A stretch of 64,000 nucleotides of DNA. Origin: Dyadobacter pollutisoli (GTDB lineage Bacteria; Bacteroidota; Bacteroidia; Cytophagales; Spirosomataceae). Where the stretch lies: NCBI RefSeq assembly GCF_026625565.1, contig NZ_CP112998.1:374501-438500 (forward strand), read 5' to 3'. Made by a program: the position numbers and the translations under genes. A model generated the notes under the pieces. It was given only the letters and a program-made list of their open reading frames with translations. It had not been told where the DNA came from and ran no database searches. This document shows, in pieces, positions 18,881 to 27,871 of the stretch. How positions within the stretch are numbered: position 1 is the first letter of the stretch; each line of letters begins with the position of its first letter.

Positions 18881-19269
18881 ATTTCAATCAGTAGCCCTTC
18901 CAGAGCCAGCGATTGTACACCGAGCCAGGTGCTGGCGGGAAGGTTTTCAAAAGGAAATGCGCTACGGAATGCATGGCCGATTGTGTCAGCATCTTCCGGC
19001 TTGTAATTCTTTACATAGATGTTCATCTTGACAATGTCCTTGGTCGTTGCTCCTGCTGATTCCAGCGCCAATTGAAGGTTTGTGAATGCCTGAACTGTCT
19101 GCTTGCGAAGGTCATTTTCACCAATCAAGTTGTTATTCTGATCCACTGAAGCCTGGCCTGAAAGATAGATCGTTGTCATTCCGGAATTACTTACGGTCAC
19201 AATCTGGGAGAAAGCGTTGGGCCATTTGGGTAGTCCTTCGGGATTGGTAAAGCTCTTTTCTAAGGGCAT
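18847..19269 (-). CDS. Rid-family (YjgF/YER057c/UK114) protein
   Basis: This 140-residue protein has the Rid fold: TIYLSGQASVDQNNNLI, the segment TVQAFTNLQLALESAGATTK, and LLIEIDAIAVV at the end. Classic RidA hydrolyses reactive enamine/imine intermediates and needs an arginine in the segment before VEIEAIA. Here that segment reads GVQSLALEGLLIEIDAIA and shows no arginine, so it probably belongs to another Rid subfamily and RidA activity should not be assumed. It is convergent with the ene-reductase and otherwise stands alone. Confidence 0.88.
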   Translation of the reverse strand: MPLEKSFTNPEGLPKWPNAFSQIVTVSNSGMTTIYLSGQASVDQNNNLIGENDLRKQTVQAFTNLQLALESAGATTKDIVKMNIYVKNYKPEDADTIGHAFRSAFPFENLPASTWLGVQSLALEGLLIEIDAIAVVAEKQ

Positions 19270-19398
19270 TGCTTTAAGTTAAAGTACATCTAATCTGATT
19301 TGCAATATCTCTAACAATTGTGATGAATTTGCTTGACAACACAAGCTCAAATGAAGGTAGCCATAAAAAAATAGCGAATCATATTTATGCTATACAGC

Positions 19399-20025
19399 TT
19401 AATGAGGTGATGGCTGCGACGCAATGTCTTTCCTGATTTTGCTTAGAAATTCCGGCGTAATACCCAGATACGATGCAATTTGATTATTAGGGAGTCGCAG
19501 TGCGAGTTGTGAATATTCGTCGAGAAAGGCAAGGTAACGCTCCTGGGCTGTCGAACTAATCGTTTGCAACACACGATTTTGCAGCGCAACATAATTATTC
19601 TCGACGATTACTTTGAAAATCCGGTCGAGCTTGGGAATGTTCGTATAGAGATAATACAAATCCTGCTTTTCAATTTGGAGGATCAAGGAAGGCTCCAAAG
19701 CCTCAATGAAAAAACCACTTGTCTTTCCGGAATGGAAACTCCCAATATCGGCGATCCAGCCATTTTCGGCCGTGAACTGGATATTGTGTTCAGTGCCTTT
19801 TGAATCAACAGCGAACATTCGAAAACAGCCTTTGACTACAAAAGTGTAGTGCTGGCACGGGAACCCCTCTTGTAAAATAAACTGCCGCCGCCTGATGGAG
19901 CGCTGACCAATTTTTCCTTGCAAAAGATGCTTCTCGTCTTCCGTCAATGCAATGTAGCTCTCGAAATGGCTGATCAGTGGGAGAATATCCAAAATAGAAT
20001 GACTGCGAAATGTTCCAAAAATCAA
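19399..20025 (-). CDS. Crp/Fnr-family transcriptional regulator
   Basis: This protein of about 208 residues has a cyclic-nucleotide-binding-like beta-roll at about residues 20-125 (RRRQFILQEGFPCQHYTFVV, KGCFRMFAVDSKGTE) and a C-terminal HTH (LRLPNNQIASYLGITPEFLS). The FNR iron-sulfur cysteines are absent. The frame is bounded by a TAA immediately before a TTG at 20025, and the first ATG would remove part of the sensor domain, so TTG is the likely start. The ligand and targets are unknown. A 34-codon remnant closely matching its C-terminus lies at 35295-35402. Confidence 0.87.
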   Translation of the reverse strand: MIFGTFRSHSILDILPLISHFESYIALTEDEKHLLQGKIGQRSIRRRQFILQEGFPCQHYTFVVKGCFRMFAVDSKGTEHNIQFTAENGWIADIGSFHSGKTSGFFIEALEPSLILQIEKQDLYYLYTNIPKLDRIFKVIVENNYVALQNRVLQTISSTAQERYLAFLDEYSQLALRLPNNQIASYLGITPEFLSKIRKDIASQPSPH

Positions 20026-20284
20026 TTATCATCAAAAGTAGCTAACGTTACCCAATATCACCGGGCCAATTACTTAATGATTGGAAAGCAATGTCGGTAG
20101 GGGCCACACGAAAAACATTTGACACTATTATTACATTGGCGTTGACAAGTTTTTCGTTCAAATTTTGAAAGGCTAGGAGCGTCTTTTTAAGTTGAAAAAC
20201 GAGCTTGGCGGAATATATCTTAAAGAAACCCAGAGACAATGTAAGTCAGGCTGGCTTTCTTTTAAGATATCCGGTGACCAATCA

Positions 20285-21172
20285 TCACTCCAATATCGTC
20301 CCCTCCATCACAATTACCGACGACCCACTGATCCAGATGCTATCAACTTTGACCTCAAATTGAATCACCGACGGCCGGTTCATTTTCTCGCCTTGGATTA
20401 ATTGGTAAATCGTATCTTGTTTGATAAGACTTTGATGAAACAAAAAGCCAGCCAATGGTCCGGCGGCGCTGCCTGTGGCCGGATCTTCGTCGATCCCAAT
20501 GCCTGGATTAAAAAACCTTGCATGAGCGAAATGGCCCGAATTCTCGTTGGGAATTGTAAAACAGTATACACCTTCAAAATCATATTTTTCAGCTGCTTCG
20601 ACTAGTAACCGTTTGTCTGGAACTGCGTTGTCCAGCGCTTCCTGATTTTTAAGTGGTACCATTAAATGGGTAACCTCCGTTTTTACGACACTAGGAGCAA
20701 AATTTCCGGCCAGCACCTGATCTTCATCCAGATTGAGTGCTGCTGCCAGTATTTTGGGTTCCACACTCGCAAGTACCGTTGCAGGTTGTTGCCTCATAGC
20801 CACAAACGGCACTTTATCATCTGAATAGCGGACGGAAAGGTCCATTCTTTCATCTTTCATGATTACAAACCGCTCTTCACCCTGTTCGGCGAAAATAGGA
20901 ATGTCTTTCAAAAGAGCAGCACATACTGCGCCGAGCAGGTTATGTCCAGCCCCGTTTACCTCAAAACCGGTAGGCGTAAATGAGCGTACTTGGAGCGCTT
21001 TATGGATTTTGGAATAATAAATAAAAGACGTTTCAGAATAGCCAAACTCGCGGGAAATATTCTCGTAAGTGACCAGATCCAGATCAGTATCGGTAAAAAC
21101 CACAGCCAAAGGGTTACCACGGTATTTTTCATTGGTGAACACGTCAACGACAGAGTACTTGTAGCTTTTCAT
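20285..21172 (-). CDS. PhzF-family protein (isomerase/epimerase-like)
   Basis: This 295-residue protein has the PhzF two-lobed fold. FTNEKYRGNPLAVVFTD lies near the N-terminus, Glu47 in FGYSETSFIYY is the position of the general acid/base of PhzF, and GIDEDPATGSAAGPLAGFL is in the C-terminal lobe. In phenazine producers PhzF isomerises a dihydroxyanthranilate derivative, but most family members have unknown substrates and no phenazine genes are here. The preceding 259 bases (20026-20284) and the following 267 bases (21173-21439) show no gene. Confidence 0.9.
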   Translation of the reverse strand: MKSYKYSVVDVFTNEKYRGNPLAVVFTDTDLDLVTYENISREFGYSETSFIYYSKIHKALQVRSFTPTGFEVNGAGHNLLGAVCAALLKDIPIFAEQGEERFVIMKDERMDLSVRYSDDKVPFVAMRQQPATVLASVEPKILAAALNLDEDQVLAGNFAPSVVKTEVTHLMVPLKNQEALDNAVPDKRLLVEAAEKYDFEGVYCFTIPNENSGHFAHARFFNPGIGIDEDPATGSAAGPLAGFLFHQSLIKQDTIYQLIQGEKMNRPSVIQFEVKVDSIWISGSSVIVMEGTILE

Positions 21173-21439
21173 TTTATAAGAATTTATTTAGCAGTCAGCA
21201 TCGGGTTAAAAATAGCTCAGATGCACGTTAAATCATACTCAAAAATTACTTGTTACTGTTTCACCGACTATCCATTGTCTCAACGCGAACACCAGTTGTC
21301 CGAAATCGGACGATTAGGTCCAGGGTTTGTTGAAAAAATGATTGATTCAACGGTTTTCTGGCTTGTTCTGTTTTTGGGCACATTATTTGTTATACAGAAA
21401 CAGATTATATATTAAAACTGGTTAAACCATGTTTTCGAA

Positions 21440-21775
21440 ATGAGAAGGAGTGACCTGGGTGAATTTGAAGAGGTCGTTCTGCTGGCAGTTGCAGCGTTGT
21501 CGCCAAACGCTTACACGGTAGCGATTGCGGAAGAGCTGGAACGTGAAACGGGTAATATCGTGACGGCCGGTGCCGTGCACGCAGCCATGCAGCGCCTTGA
21601 ACAAAAAAGTTATTTGAGATCTATCTGGGGCGAGGCAACCGCGGAAAGGGGCGGTCGACGGAAGCGGCTGTATGCTGTGACAGCTCTGGGCGGTCGAATC
21701 CTTGAAGAAACAAGTGCTGTCCGTAACCGGTTTTGGGACCGGATTTCGCCTGCCATCCGTCTTGAATGGAACTGA
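21440..21775 (+). CDS. PadR-family transcriptional regulator
   Basis: This 111-residue protein has the PadR winged helix: LGEFEEVVLLAVAALSPNAY, the segment IVTAGAVHAAMQRLEQKSYL, and a wing at RRKRLYAVTALGGRIL. It lies 19 bases before a large FtsX-type permease gene. This pairing is common in Bacteroidota, where the PadR protein is thought to repress the permease operon. A small ligand may relieve repression; nothing in the sequence identifies it. Confidence 0.92.
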   Translation: MRRSDLGEFEEVVLLAVAALSPNAYTVAIAEELERETGNIVTAGAVHAAMQRLEQKSYLRSIWGEATAERGGRRKRLYAVTALGGRILEETSAVRNRFWDRISPAIRLEWN

Positions 21776-21794
21776 TCATATCTCGCGGAAAGCC

Positions 21795-24485
21795 ATGAAA
21801 TCAGAAGAGCGAAGACCAGATCGGCCACCTCGGTATTTTACCAGCCTAATAGCAATGCTGATTGCTCCGCACCTGCGGGAAGAGATACTGGGTAATTTGC
21901 AGGAGCGTTATGTGCGACGGGTTCATAATCAGGGAGTTTCAAAGGCCAGGAGGAGATACTGGCTGGAATCTCTGGCTTATCTGCGTCCGGCATTTATCAA
22001 AAGACAAAAAAACGAATATTCTTCAACCACGGGACAGCTCGCTCCCATTTATAGCCATGATATGATACGAAATTATTTGAAAATTGCACTTCGCAATCTA
22101 AGGAGACAAAAAGTCTCAACCAGCATTAACATAATTGGTTTAGCCATCGGATTAGCAACCTGCATTCTGATCATGCTTTATGTGCAGGATGAGCTATCCT
22201 ACGACCGTAACAATGAAAAAGCGGACCGGATTGTACGGGTCGGACTCAAATTGCAGCTCAATGGTAAGGATGTTGGCGGTTCTATGCTTGGCATAAACGC
22301 TGCTCGCGATTTACAACAGGAATTTCCGGAAGTAGTAAAAGCAACGCGTTTCAGGGGACAGGGTAGCGAGTTTGTTAGCTATGGAACAACGTCATTTAAA
22401 GAAGATAAGCTGCTGGTTGCTGACTCCTCATTTTTTGCTGTATTCACCATTCCCTTTTTGAAAGGTGATCCCGGGCGGGCATTGACAGAGCCTAACACCG
22501 TGATATTGACGGAGGAGACCGCCCGAAAATATTTCGGCAATCAGGATCCGGTTGGAAAGGTATTATCATTTGGTAGTGAAAAGACGCCCTACCGGATAAC
22601 AGGCATAGTGCGGAATGTACCGCCGAACTCACATTTTCAGTACAACATGTTGGTTTCGCTTGCCGGTGACGACCAAAATCCAAGTGATGCAGGGTGGCTA
22701 TACAGAATGAACTATCATACATATTTGCTTCTCCCCGAGAAATATGATTATAAACAGCTAGAATCTAAAATTTCCCGGCTCGCCGAAAAACAGATTGGGG
22801 GTGAAATACAGCAATTTCTGAAACTCACCCCCAAACAGTTTCGCGAAAAAGGTGACGATTTCGGGGTTTTTCTGGAACCGCTCACCGACATCCATTTATA
22901 TTCCAGAACCGAAACAGGCTCGGGGGGAAATATTATGTACGTATATATTCTCACCGCCATTGCCGCCTTTATGTTGCTGATCGCCTGTGTGAACTTTATG
23001 AACCTGTCAACAGCAACCGCAGTCCGGCGATCGCGCGAGGTAGGGGTACGTAAAGTGCTGGGCTCAGTAAAAGGACAATTGCGGCAACAGTTCCTGATTG
23101 AATCGCTTTTGCTGGCGACGGTGGCGCTTGTGGTCGGATTGGTCCTTGTGACATTGGCGTTACCATTCTTTAATGAGCTGACGGGCAAAGCACTTTCAGT
23201 CAATTTATTGGCCAAGCCGGTGATAGCGGCTGGTTTGGTTGTGGGTACTGTTTTAGTGGGCCTGCTGGCCGGCAGTTACCCGGCTTTTTACCTGTCCTCA
23301 TTTAAGCCTGTATCAGTCTTGAAAGGACGTATTATGGCCACACGCGGGAGCTTTAACCTGAGAAGCGGTTTGGTAGTATTTCAATTTTTTGTCACCATTG
23401 CGATGATCATCGCCACCGTTACGGCAGACCGACAGCTACGTTACATGCAAAGCCAGAAAGTAGGTTTTGATCGCGAACAAGTGCTGGTCATCCAAAATAC
23501 AAACATGCTTCGCAATAACGAAGCTGTATTCCGCGACCAGATTATCCAGTCTCCGCACGTTATCATGGGGAGCATTTCAGGCCAGGTGCCGGTGGGGAAT
23601 TCTGTTATGGACAACACTACTGTCATGTCCAAAGAAAATCCGGATCAAGGTGTTATGAGCCGATTCTATTTCGTCGACCCCGAGTACATTCCGACATTGG
23701 GAATGCGGATGATACAGGGACGTAATTTTTCAAAAAAATTCCAAACTGATGCCTCTGCTGTCGTTCTGAATGAAACAGCAGTCAAGGCATTAGGTTGGCA
23801 GCAAAATCCGATTGGAAAAGAGCTGATCGGTCACACAGATGACAACGGTGTAAAAACCTATTACCGGGTTATCGGTGTTGTGAAAGACTTCCATTTTGAA
23901 TCCCTCCGGCAGAAAATCGGCCCTCTGGTGATGTTCCTGGGCGGAAATTCGGGTAATATTTTAGTCAAAACACGTACGGATAAACTTCCTCAGTTGCTCG
24001 CTTCAATGAAGCAGCAGTGGGAGTCATTTGCGCCTGCGGCCCCCTTTTCTTATTCGTTTTTGGATGACCGGTTTGAGCAGGTATATATCAGCGAACAAAA
24101 AACAGAGCAGGTGTTGACACTCTTTTCAAGCCTGACGATTTTCATCGCCTGTTTAGGGTTATTCGGATTGACTACCTATACCGCCGAGCAACGTACCAAA
24201 GAGATTGGCGTCCGCAAAGTATTAGGTGCATCCGTCACCAGTGTCCTTGCCTTACTTTCGAGAGACTTTCTCAAGCCTATCCTGATAGCGCTGATCCTGG
24301 CTTCGCCCGTTGCCTGGTGGGGCATTAATCAATGGCTACGGGAATTTGCTTATAAGGTGACGGTTGACTGGTCGATTTTTGCCCTGGCAGGTTTGGTGAC
24401 TGTTGGGATTGCCTTACTGACGGTTAGTTTTCAGAGTATCAAAGCCGCGTTGATGAATCCTGTTAAAAGTCTACGAAGTGAATAG
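21795..24485 (+). CDS. MacB/FtsX-type ABC transporter permease with N-terminal prefix domain
   Basis: I set the start at the ATG at 21795, just after the PadR stop; an in-frame start at 21702 would overlap PadR. The 896-residue protein begins with a cytoplasmic prefix of about 100 residues (LIAMLIAPHLREEILGNLQE), as in proteins annotated permease prefix domain 2. The first FtsX-type module has a membrane segment at TSINIIGLAIGLATCILIML, a periplasmic MacB core domain, and three C-terminal segments. A second module follows, with RRSREVGVRKVLGS and RTKEIGVRKVLGAS marking the two FtsX signatures. No ATPase gene is adjacent, so it must recruit a shared one. Antimicrobial or lipoprotein export are possible roles. 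Confidence 0.9.
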   Translation: MKSEERRPDRPPRYFTSLIAMLIAPHLREEILGNLQERYVRRVHNQGVSKARRRYWLESLAYLRPAFIKRQKNEYSSTTGQLAPIYSHDMIRNYLKIALRNLRRQKVSTSINIIGLAIGLATCILIMLYVQDELSYDRNNEKADRIVRVGLKLQLNGKDVGGSMLGINAARDLQQEFPEVVKATRFRGQGSEFVSYGTTSFKEDKLLVADSSFFAVFTIPFLKGDPGRALTEPNTVILTEETARKYFGNQDPVGKVLSFGSEKTPYRITGIVRNVPPNSHFQYNMLVSLAGDDQNPSDAGWLYRMNYHTYLLLPEKYDYKQLESKISRLAEKQIGGEIQQFLKLTPKQFREKGDDFGVFLEPLTDIHLYSRTETGSGGNIMYVYILTAIAAFMLLIACVNFMNLSTATAVRRSREVGVRKVLGSVKGQLRQQFLIESLLLATVALVVGLVLVTLALPFFNELTGKALSVNLLAKPVIAAGLVVGTVLVGLLAGSYPAFYLSSFKPVSVLKGRIMATRGSFNLRSGLVVFQFFVTIAMIIATVTADRQLRYMQSQKVGFDREQVLVIQNTNMLRNNEAVFRDQIIQSPHVIMGSISGQVPVGNSVMDNTTVMSKENPDQGVMSRFYFVDPEYIPTLGMRMIQGRNFSKKFQTDASAVVLNETAVKALGWQQNPIGKELIGHTDDNGVKTYYRVIGVVKDFHFESLRQKIGPLVMFLGGNSGNILVKTRTDKLPQLLASMKQQWESFAPAAPFSYSFLDDRFEQVYISEQKTEQVLTLFSSLTIFIACLGLFGLTTYTAEQRTKEIGVRKVLGASVTSVLALLSRDFLKPILIALILASPVAWWGINQWLREFAYKVTVDWSIFALAGLVTVGIALLTVSFQSIKAALMNPVKSLRSE

Positions 24486-24696
24486 CAAATTAGGCACGGG
24501 CTGGTGCCGGTCATGGTAGAGGTTCTTGACGAGAAGCGAGCGGCGATCTTTTGGGTTGGACTAAATGAAAGGATTACAACCCTAGCATCACGTACAAGTT
24601 TGGTAAAGATTCACAAATCGGGCTAGCTGTCAAGTATATATCAGGCGATACGCCATTTTAGATATACTGATAAGTCAGCTAAACCCCCAACTCAAC

Positions 24697-26184
24697 ATGA
24701 AGGATTACCGAGCTGACGATAAGACCGATCTGGCCAATTTTGGCTATCGGCAGGAATTAAAACGCTCGATGGGCAGCTTTTCCAGTTTTGCTGCCGGTTT
24801 CTCTTACATTTCTATTCTTACGGGGCTTTTCCAAATGTTCCATATGGGTTACGGCGTTGCCGGTCCCGGATTTTTTTGGACCTGGCCGTTTGTGCTCGTG
24901 GGTCAGTTGATGGTGGCGCTTTGCTTTGCGGAACTGGCTTCCCGGTTTCCGTTGTCTGGTGGGGTTTATCAATGGGCGAAATTTACAGGCAATCCGTTCT
25001 TGGGATGGATGACAGGCTGGATTTATCTGGCTTGCCTCATTGTTACCCTTGCTGCCGTGGCGATGGCACTTCAAGTTAGCTTGCCGCAGATTTCAAGTGC
25101 TTTTCAGGTAATTGGAACGTCTGACAATGCAGAATCGGTTGCGATCAACGGCATTTTACTGGGATCTATTCTAATTGTTACCAGTACCCTAATTAATGCC
25201 AGAGGTATTAAGCTGATGGTGCTGATTAATAATATTGGTGCGGTTGCGGAACTGATTGGGATTGTACTTTTAATTATTCTGCTTTTTCTAAACCGGGTAA
25301 GATCTCCGGTCGAGGCGGTTCTTCACATGGGCCAAATCAAATCTGTGGGTGGCTCTTTTCCTGATTTGAAGATTTTTTTGGCAGCCACCGCATTGACAGC
25401 CTCTTATGTGCTGTACGGTTTTGATACTGCCGGAACATTGGCCGAAGAAACGCATGACCCGCGTACAAAAGCACCCCGCGCCATTTTACAGGCTCTGCTA
25501 GCGGCAGGCACTGCGGGATTACTCGTATTACTTTTTGCGCTGATGGCAGTGCCGGATTTTAATATGCCGGATCTGGGAAATATTCGCGGAGGGTTACCCG
25601 GTTTGGTCAAATCGGTCCTGGGGGAAACTACGGGAAGCCTTTTTCTTTGCTGCGTTATTTTTGCCATCACTGTGTGCACTTTGGCCGTTCATTCCGGGGC
25701 TGTCAGATTGATGTATGCTATGGGCCGTGATGGTTATCTGCCTTTCAGCAAGTCTTTATCAGCGGTTTCCTTAAAAACACAAACGCCTGTGCTGGCGACG
25801 CTCATTTGTGGTTTGGGAGCGATCATTGTGTTGGCAGTGACCATTCAATTTCCCAATGTATTCGCATTGGTAACTTCAATTGCCATACTCTGGGCCAATC
25901 TGGCCTACTGGATTGTTGTTGCTCTTCAACTTAAAAACAGATTAGTGCCTGCCCGTGATGACAGCGATACTACCGCCAGATTTGATTTGGGCAAATGGGG
26001 AGTACCAATTAATATTCTCGCACTCGTTTGGAGCACATTTATGGTGGTCAATGTGTCGTGGCCACGGACTGAAACGTATGGTTTGGAATGGTATCACCAG
26101 TATTCGGCATGGATGTACACGGCTGGTTTAATCGTGATCGGAATTTGTATTTATTACTATAAGTCATTAAAAGACAATGGATAA
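24697..26184 (+). CDS. APC-superfamily amino acid/amine permease
   Basis: This 495-residue inner membrane protein has about 12 hydrophobic segments. Motifs typical of the amino acid-polyamine-organocation family are present: SFSSFAAGFSYISILTG in the first segment, ELASRFPLSGGVYQWAKF, and YGFDTAGTLAEETHDPRTKA followed by PRAI. It resembles the GABA/choline-type permease branch, which cannot be refined further. Its stop overlaps the next gene, a GMC oxidoreductase, by 8 bases, so the imported compound is probably the substrate of that enzyme (inference). Confidence 0.92.
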   Translation: MKDYRADDKTDLANFGYRQELKRSMGSFSSFAAGFSYISILTGLFQMFHMGYGVAGPGFFWTWPFVLVGQLMVALCFAELASRFPLSGGVYQWAKFTGNPFLGWMTGWIYLACLIVTLAAVAMALQVSLPQISSAFQVIGTSDNAESVAINGILLGSILIVTSTLINARGIKLMVLINNIGAVAELIGIVLLIILLFLNRVRSPVEAVLHMGQIKSVGGSFPDLKIFLAATALTASYVLYGFDTAGTLAEETHDPRTKAPRAILQALLAAGTAGLLVLLFALMAVPDFNMPDLGNIRGGLPGLVKSVLGETTGSLFLCCVIFAITVCTLAVHSGAVRLMYAMGRDGYLPFSKSLSAVSLKTQTPVLATLICGLGAIIVLAVTIQFPNVFALVTSIAILWANLAYWIVVALQLKNRLVPARDDSDTTARFDLGKWGVPINILALVWSTFMVVNVSWPRTETYGLEWYHQYSAWMYTAGLIVIGICIYYYKSLKDNG

Positions 26185-27820
26185 AAATTTTGACACGATC
26201 ATTATTGGAGGTGGGTCGGCAGGTTGTGTGCTGGCAAACCGGTTAAGTGAAGATCCTGACCATAAAGTATTGGTCATTGAGGCGGGAAGAACAGATGCCT
26301 GGTGGGATATTTTTATTCACATGCCAGCAGCCCTGACCTATCCGATCGGCAGCAGATTTTACGACTGGCAATACCAATCGGAGCCTGAGCCGTTTATGAA
26401 TAACCGGCAGGTGTATCACGCACGTGGAAAATTGTTGGGAGGTTCCAGCTCCATTAACGGAATGATCTTCATTCGGGGTAATCCAATGGATTATGAAAAG
26501 TGGGCAAAGGACCCGGGAATGGAGTCATGGGACTATGCTCATTGCCTGCCATATTTCAAAAAGTCCGAAAACAGGACCGCCGGAGTCAATGGCTGGCGTG
26601 GAGGCGACGGGCCACTGCATCTCGAAACCGGCCCGGCTACAAACCCGCTGTTTCAAGCATTTTTTGATTCGGCCAAACAAGCAGGATACCCGCTAACCGA
26701 TGATGTGAATGGATTCCAGCAGGAAGGTTTTGGAAAGTTCGACCGTAATATCAAAAACGGAAAGCGCTGGTCTGCCTCCGATGCATATTTGCACCCTGTT
26801 TTGGGAAAACGTAAAAACCTTGAAGTGATCTGTGATGCGCTCACGACCAAAATCCTGTTCTCGGGAAAGCGCGCCGTGGGTGTAGAGTTTTTGAAAGGAA
26901 ATACTTTGAACAAGGTTAACGCAGCGGAAATTATTTGCTGCGGAGGTGCCATCAATTCTCCTCAGGTGCTTCAATTATCGGGAATAGGAAACCCTGAAAC
27001 ATTGAAGGCGGCGGGAGTCAATGTGCTGCACGACCTGCCCGGTGTGGGCCAGAATTTGCAGGACCATCTTGAAGTGTATATCCAATATGCCTGCAAAAAG
27101 CCGGTGAGCGTATACCCGGCGCTGAAATGGTATAATAAACCCCGGGTTGGTTTGCAATGGATGCTGTTTCGCAAAGGGCCCGCGTCGACCAATCATTTTG
27201 AGGGAGGCGGATTTATAAGAAGCAATGAAACCGTTGCTTACCCTAACCTTCAATTTCATTTTCTGCCTGTGGCGATCCGGTACGATGGCAGTTCTCCCTC
27301 AGGCGGTCATGGCTATCAGGTGCATGTAGGCCCGATGAATTCGGATGCCCGGGGATCTGTACTGATTAAGTCGTCGGATCCGAAAGAAAAACCAGCCATT
27401 CGATTTAACTATTTGTCTACGGAAAAGGATCGGAAGGAGTGGGTGGAGGCGATCCGTTGTGCCCGTAAAATCTTGAATCAGTCAGCACTGGGCGAATTTA
27501 ATGGCGGCGAGCTCTCTCCCGGCCCAAGTGTGGAGACCGATCAGGAAATACTGGATTGGGTCAGACGTGATGCTGAAACTGCCCTGCATCCATCCTGCAC
27601 TTGTCGCATGGGTACGGATAGCATGTCTGTGGTGGATCCGCTCACGCTGCGGGTGCATGGCCTTGAAGGTTTACGGGTCGTGGATGGCAGTGTGATGCCG
27701 TATATAACCAATGGCAACCTGTATGCACCCATTATGATGATTGCCGAAAAGGCGGCCGACATCATTTTAGGTAAGCAGCCGCTCGCACCGGAAAAAACTG
27801 ATTTTTATAAAAAGCCTTAA
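26177..27820 (+). CDS. GMC-family FAD-dependent oxidoreductase (choline dehydrogenase-like)
   Basis: This 547-residue flavoprotein oxidises an alcohol, probably passing electrons to the respiratory chain. The FAD-binding motif IIIGGGSAGCVLANRLSED is at residues 8-26. The GMC signatures GKLLGGSSSINGMIFIRG and GGAINSPQVLQLSGIG are intact, and the active-site histidine lies in HPSCTCRMG, as in BetA. The usual second histidine/asparagine region reads ITNGNLYAPIMMI. The length is close to that of E. coli choline dehydrogenase, but no betaine aldehyde dehydrogenase is nearby, so choline is not proven. It is translationally coupled to the permease before it and followed by a DASS transporter. Confidence 0.93.
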   Translation: MDKNFDTIIIGGGSAGCVLANRLSEDPDHKVLVIEAGRTDAWWDIFIHMPAALTYPIGSRFYDWQYQSEPEPFMNNRQVYHARGKLLGGSSSINGMIFIRGNPMDYEKWAKDPGMESWDYAHCLPYFKKSENRTAGVNGWRGGDGPLHLETGPATNPLFQAFFDSAKQAGYPLTDDVNGFQQEGFGKFDRNIKNGKRWSASDAYLHPVLGKRKNLEVICDALTTKILFSGKRAVGVEFLKGNTLNKVNAAEIICCGGAINSPQVLQLSGIGNPETLKAAGVNVLHDLPGVGQNLQDHLEVYIQYACKKPVSVYPALKWYNKPRVGLQWMLFRKGPASTNHFEGGGFIRSNETVAYPNLQFHFLPVAIRYDGSSPSGGHGYQVHVGPMNSDARGSVLIKSSDPKEKPAIRFNYLSTEKDRKEWVEAIRCARKILNQSALGEFNGGELSPGPSVETDQEILDWVRRDAETALHPSCTCRMGTDSMSVVDPLTLRVHGLEGLRVVDGSVMPYITNGNLYAPIMMIAEKAADIILGKQPLAPEKTDFYKKP

Positions 27821-27871
27821 TACATAGCAACAACATTACTTACCTCCTTTGGTACTCTTAACTGAAACTCC

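Noticed and set aside
19805..20035. A minus-strand ATG-initiated frame overlapping the start of the Crp/Fnr gene.
   Set aside because: It is out of frame with the conserved protein and has no family match; the Crp/Fnr frame from TTG is supported by domain content.
24633..24668. Inverted repeat AGTATAT/ATATACT before the APC permease gene as an operator.
   Set aside because: Seven AT-rich base pairs with a 22-base loop are expected by chance.
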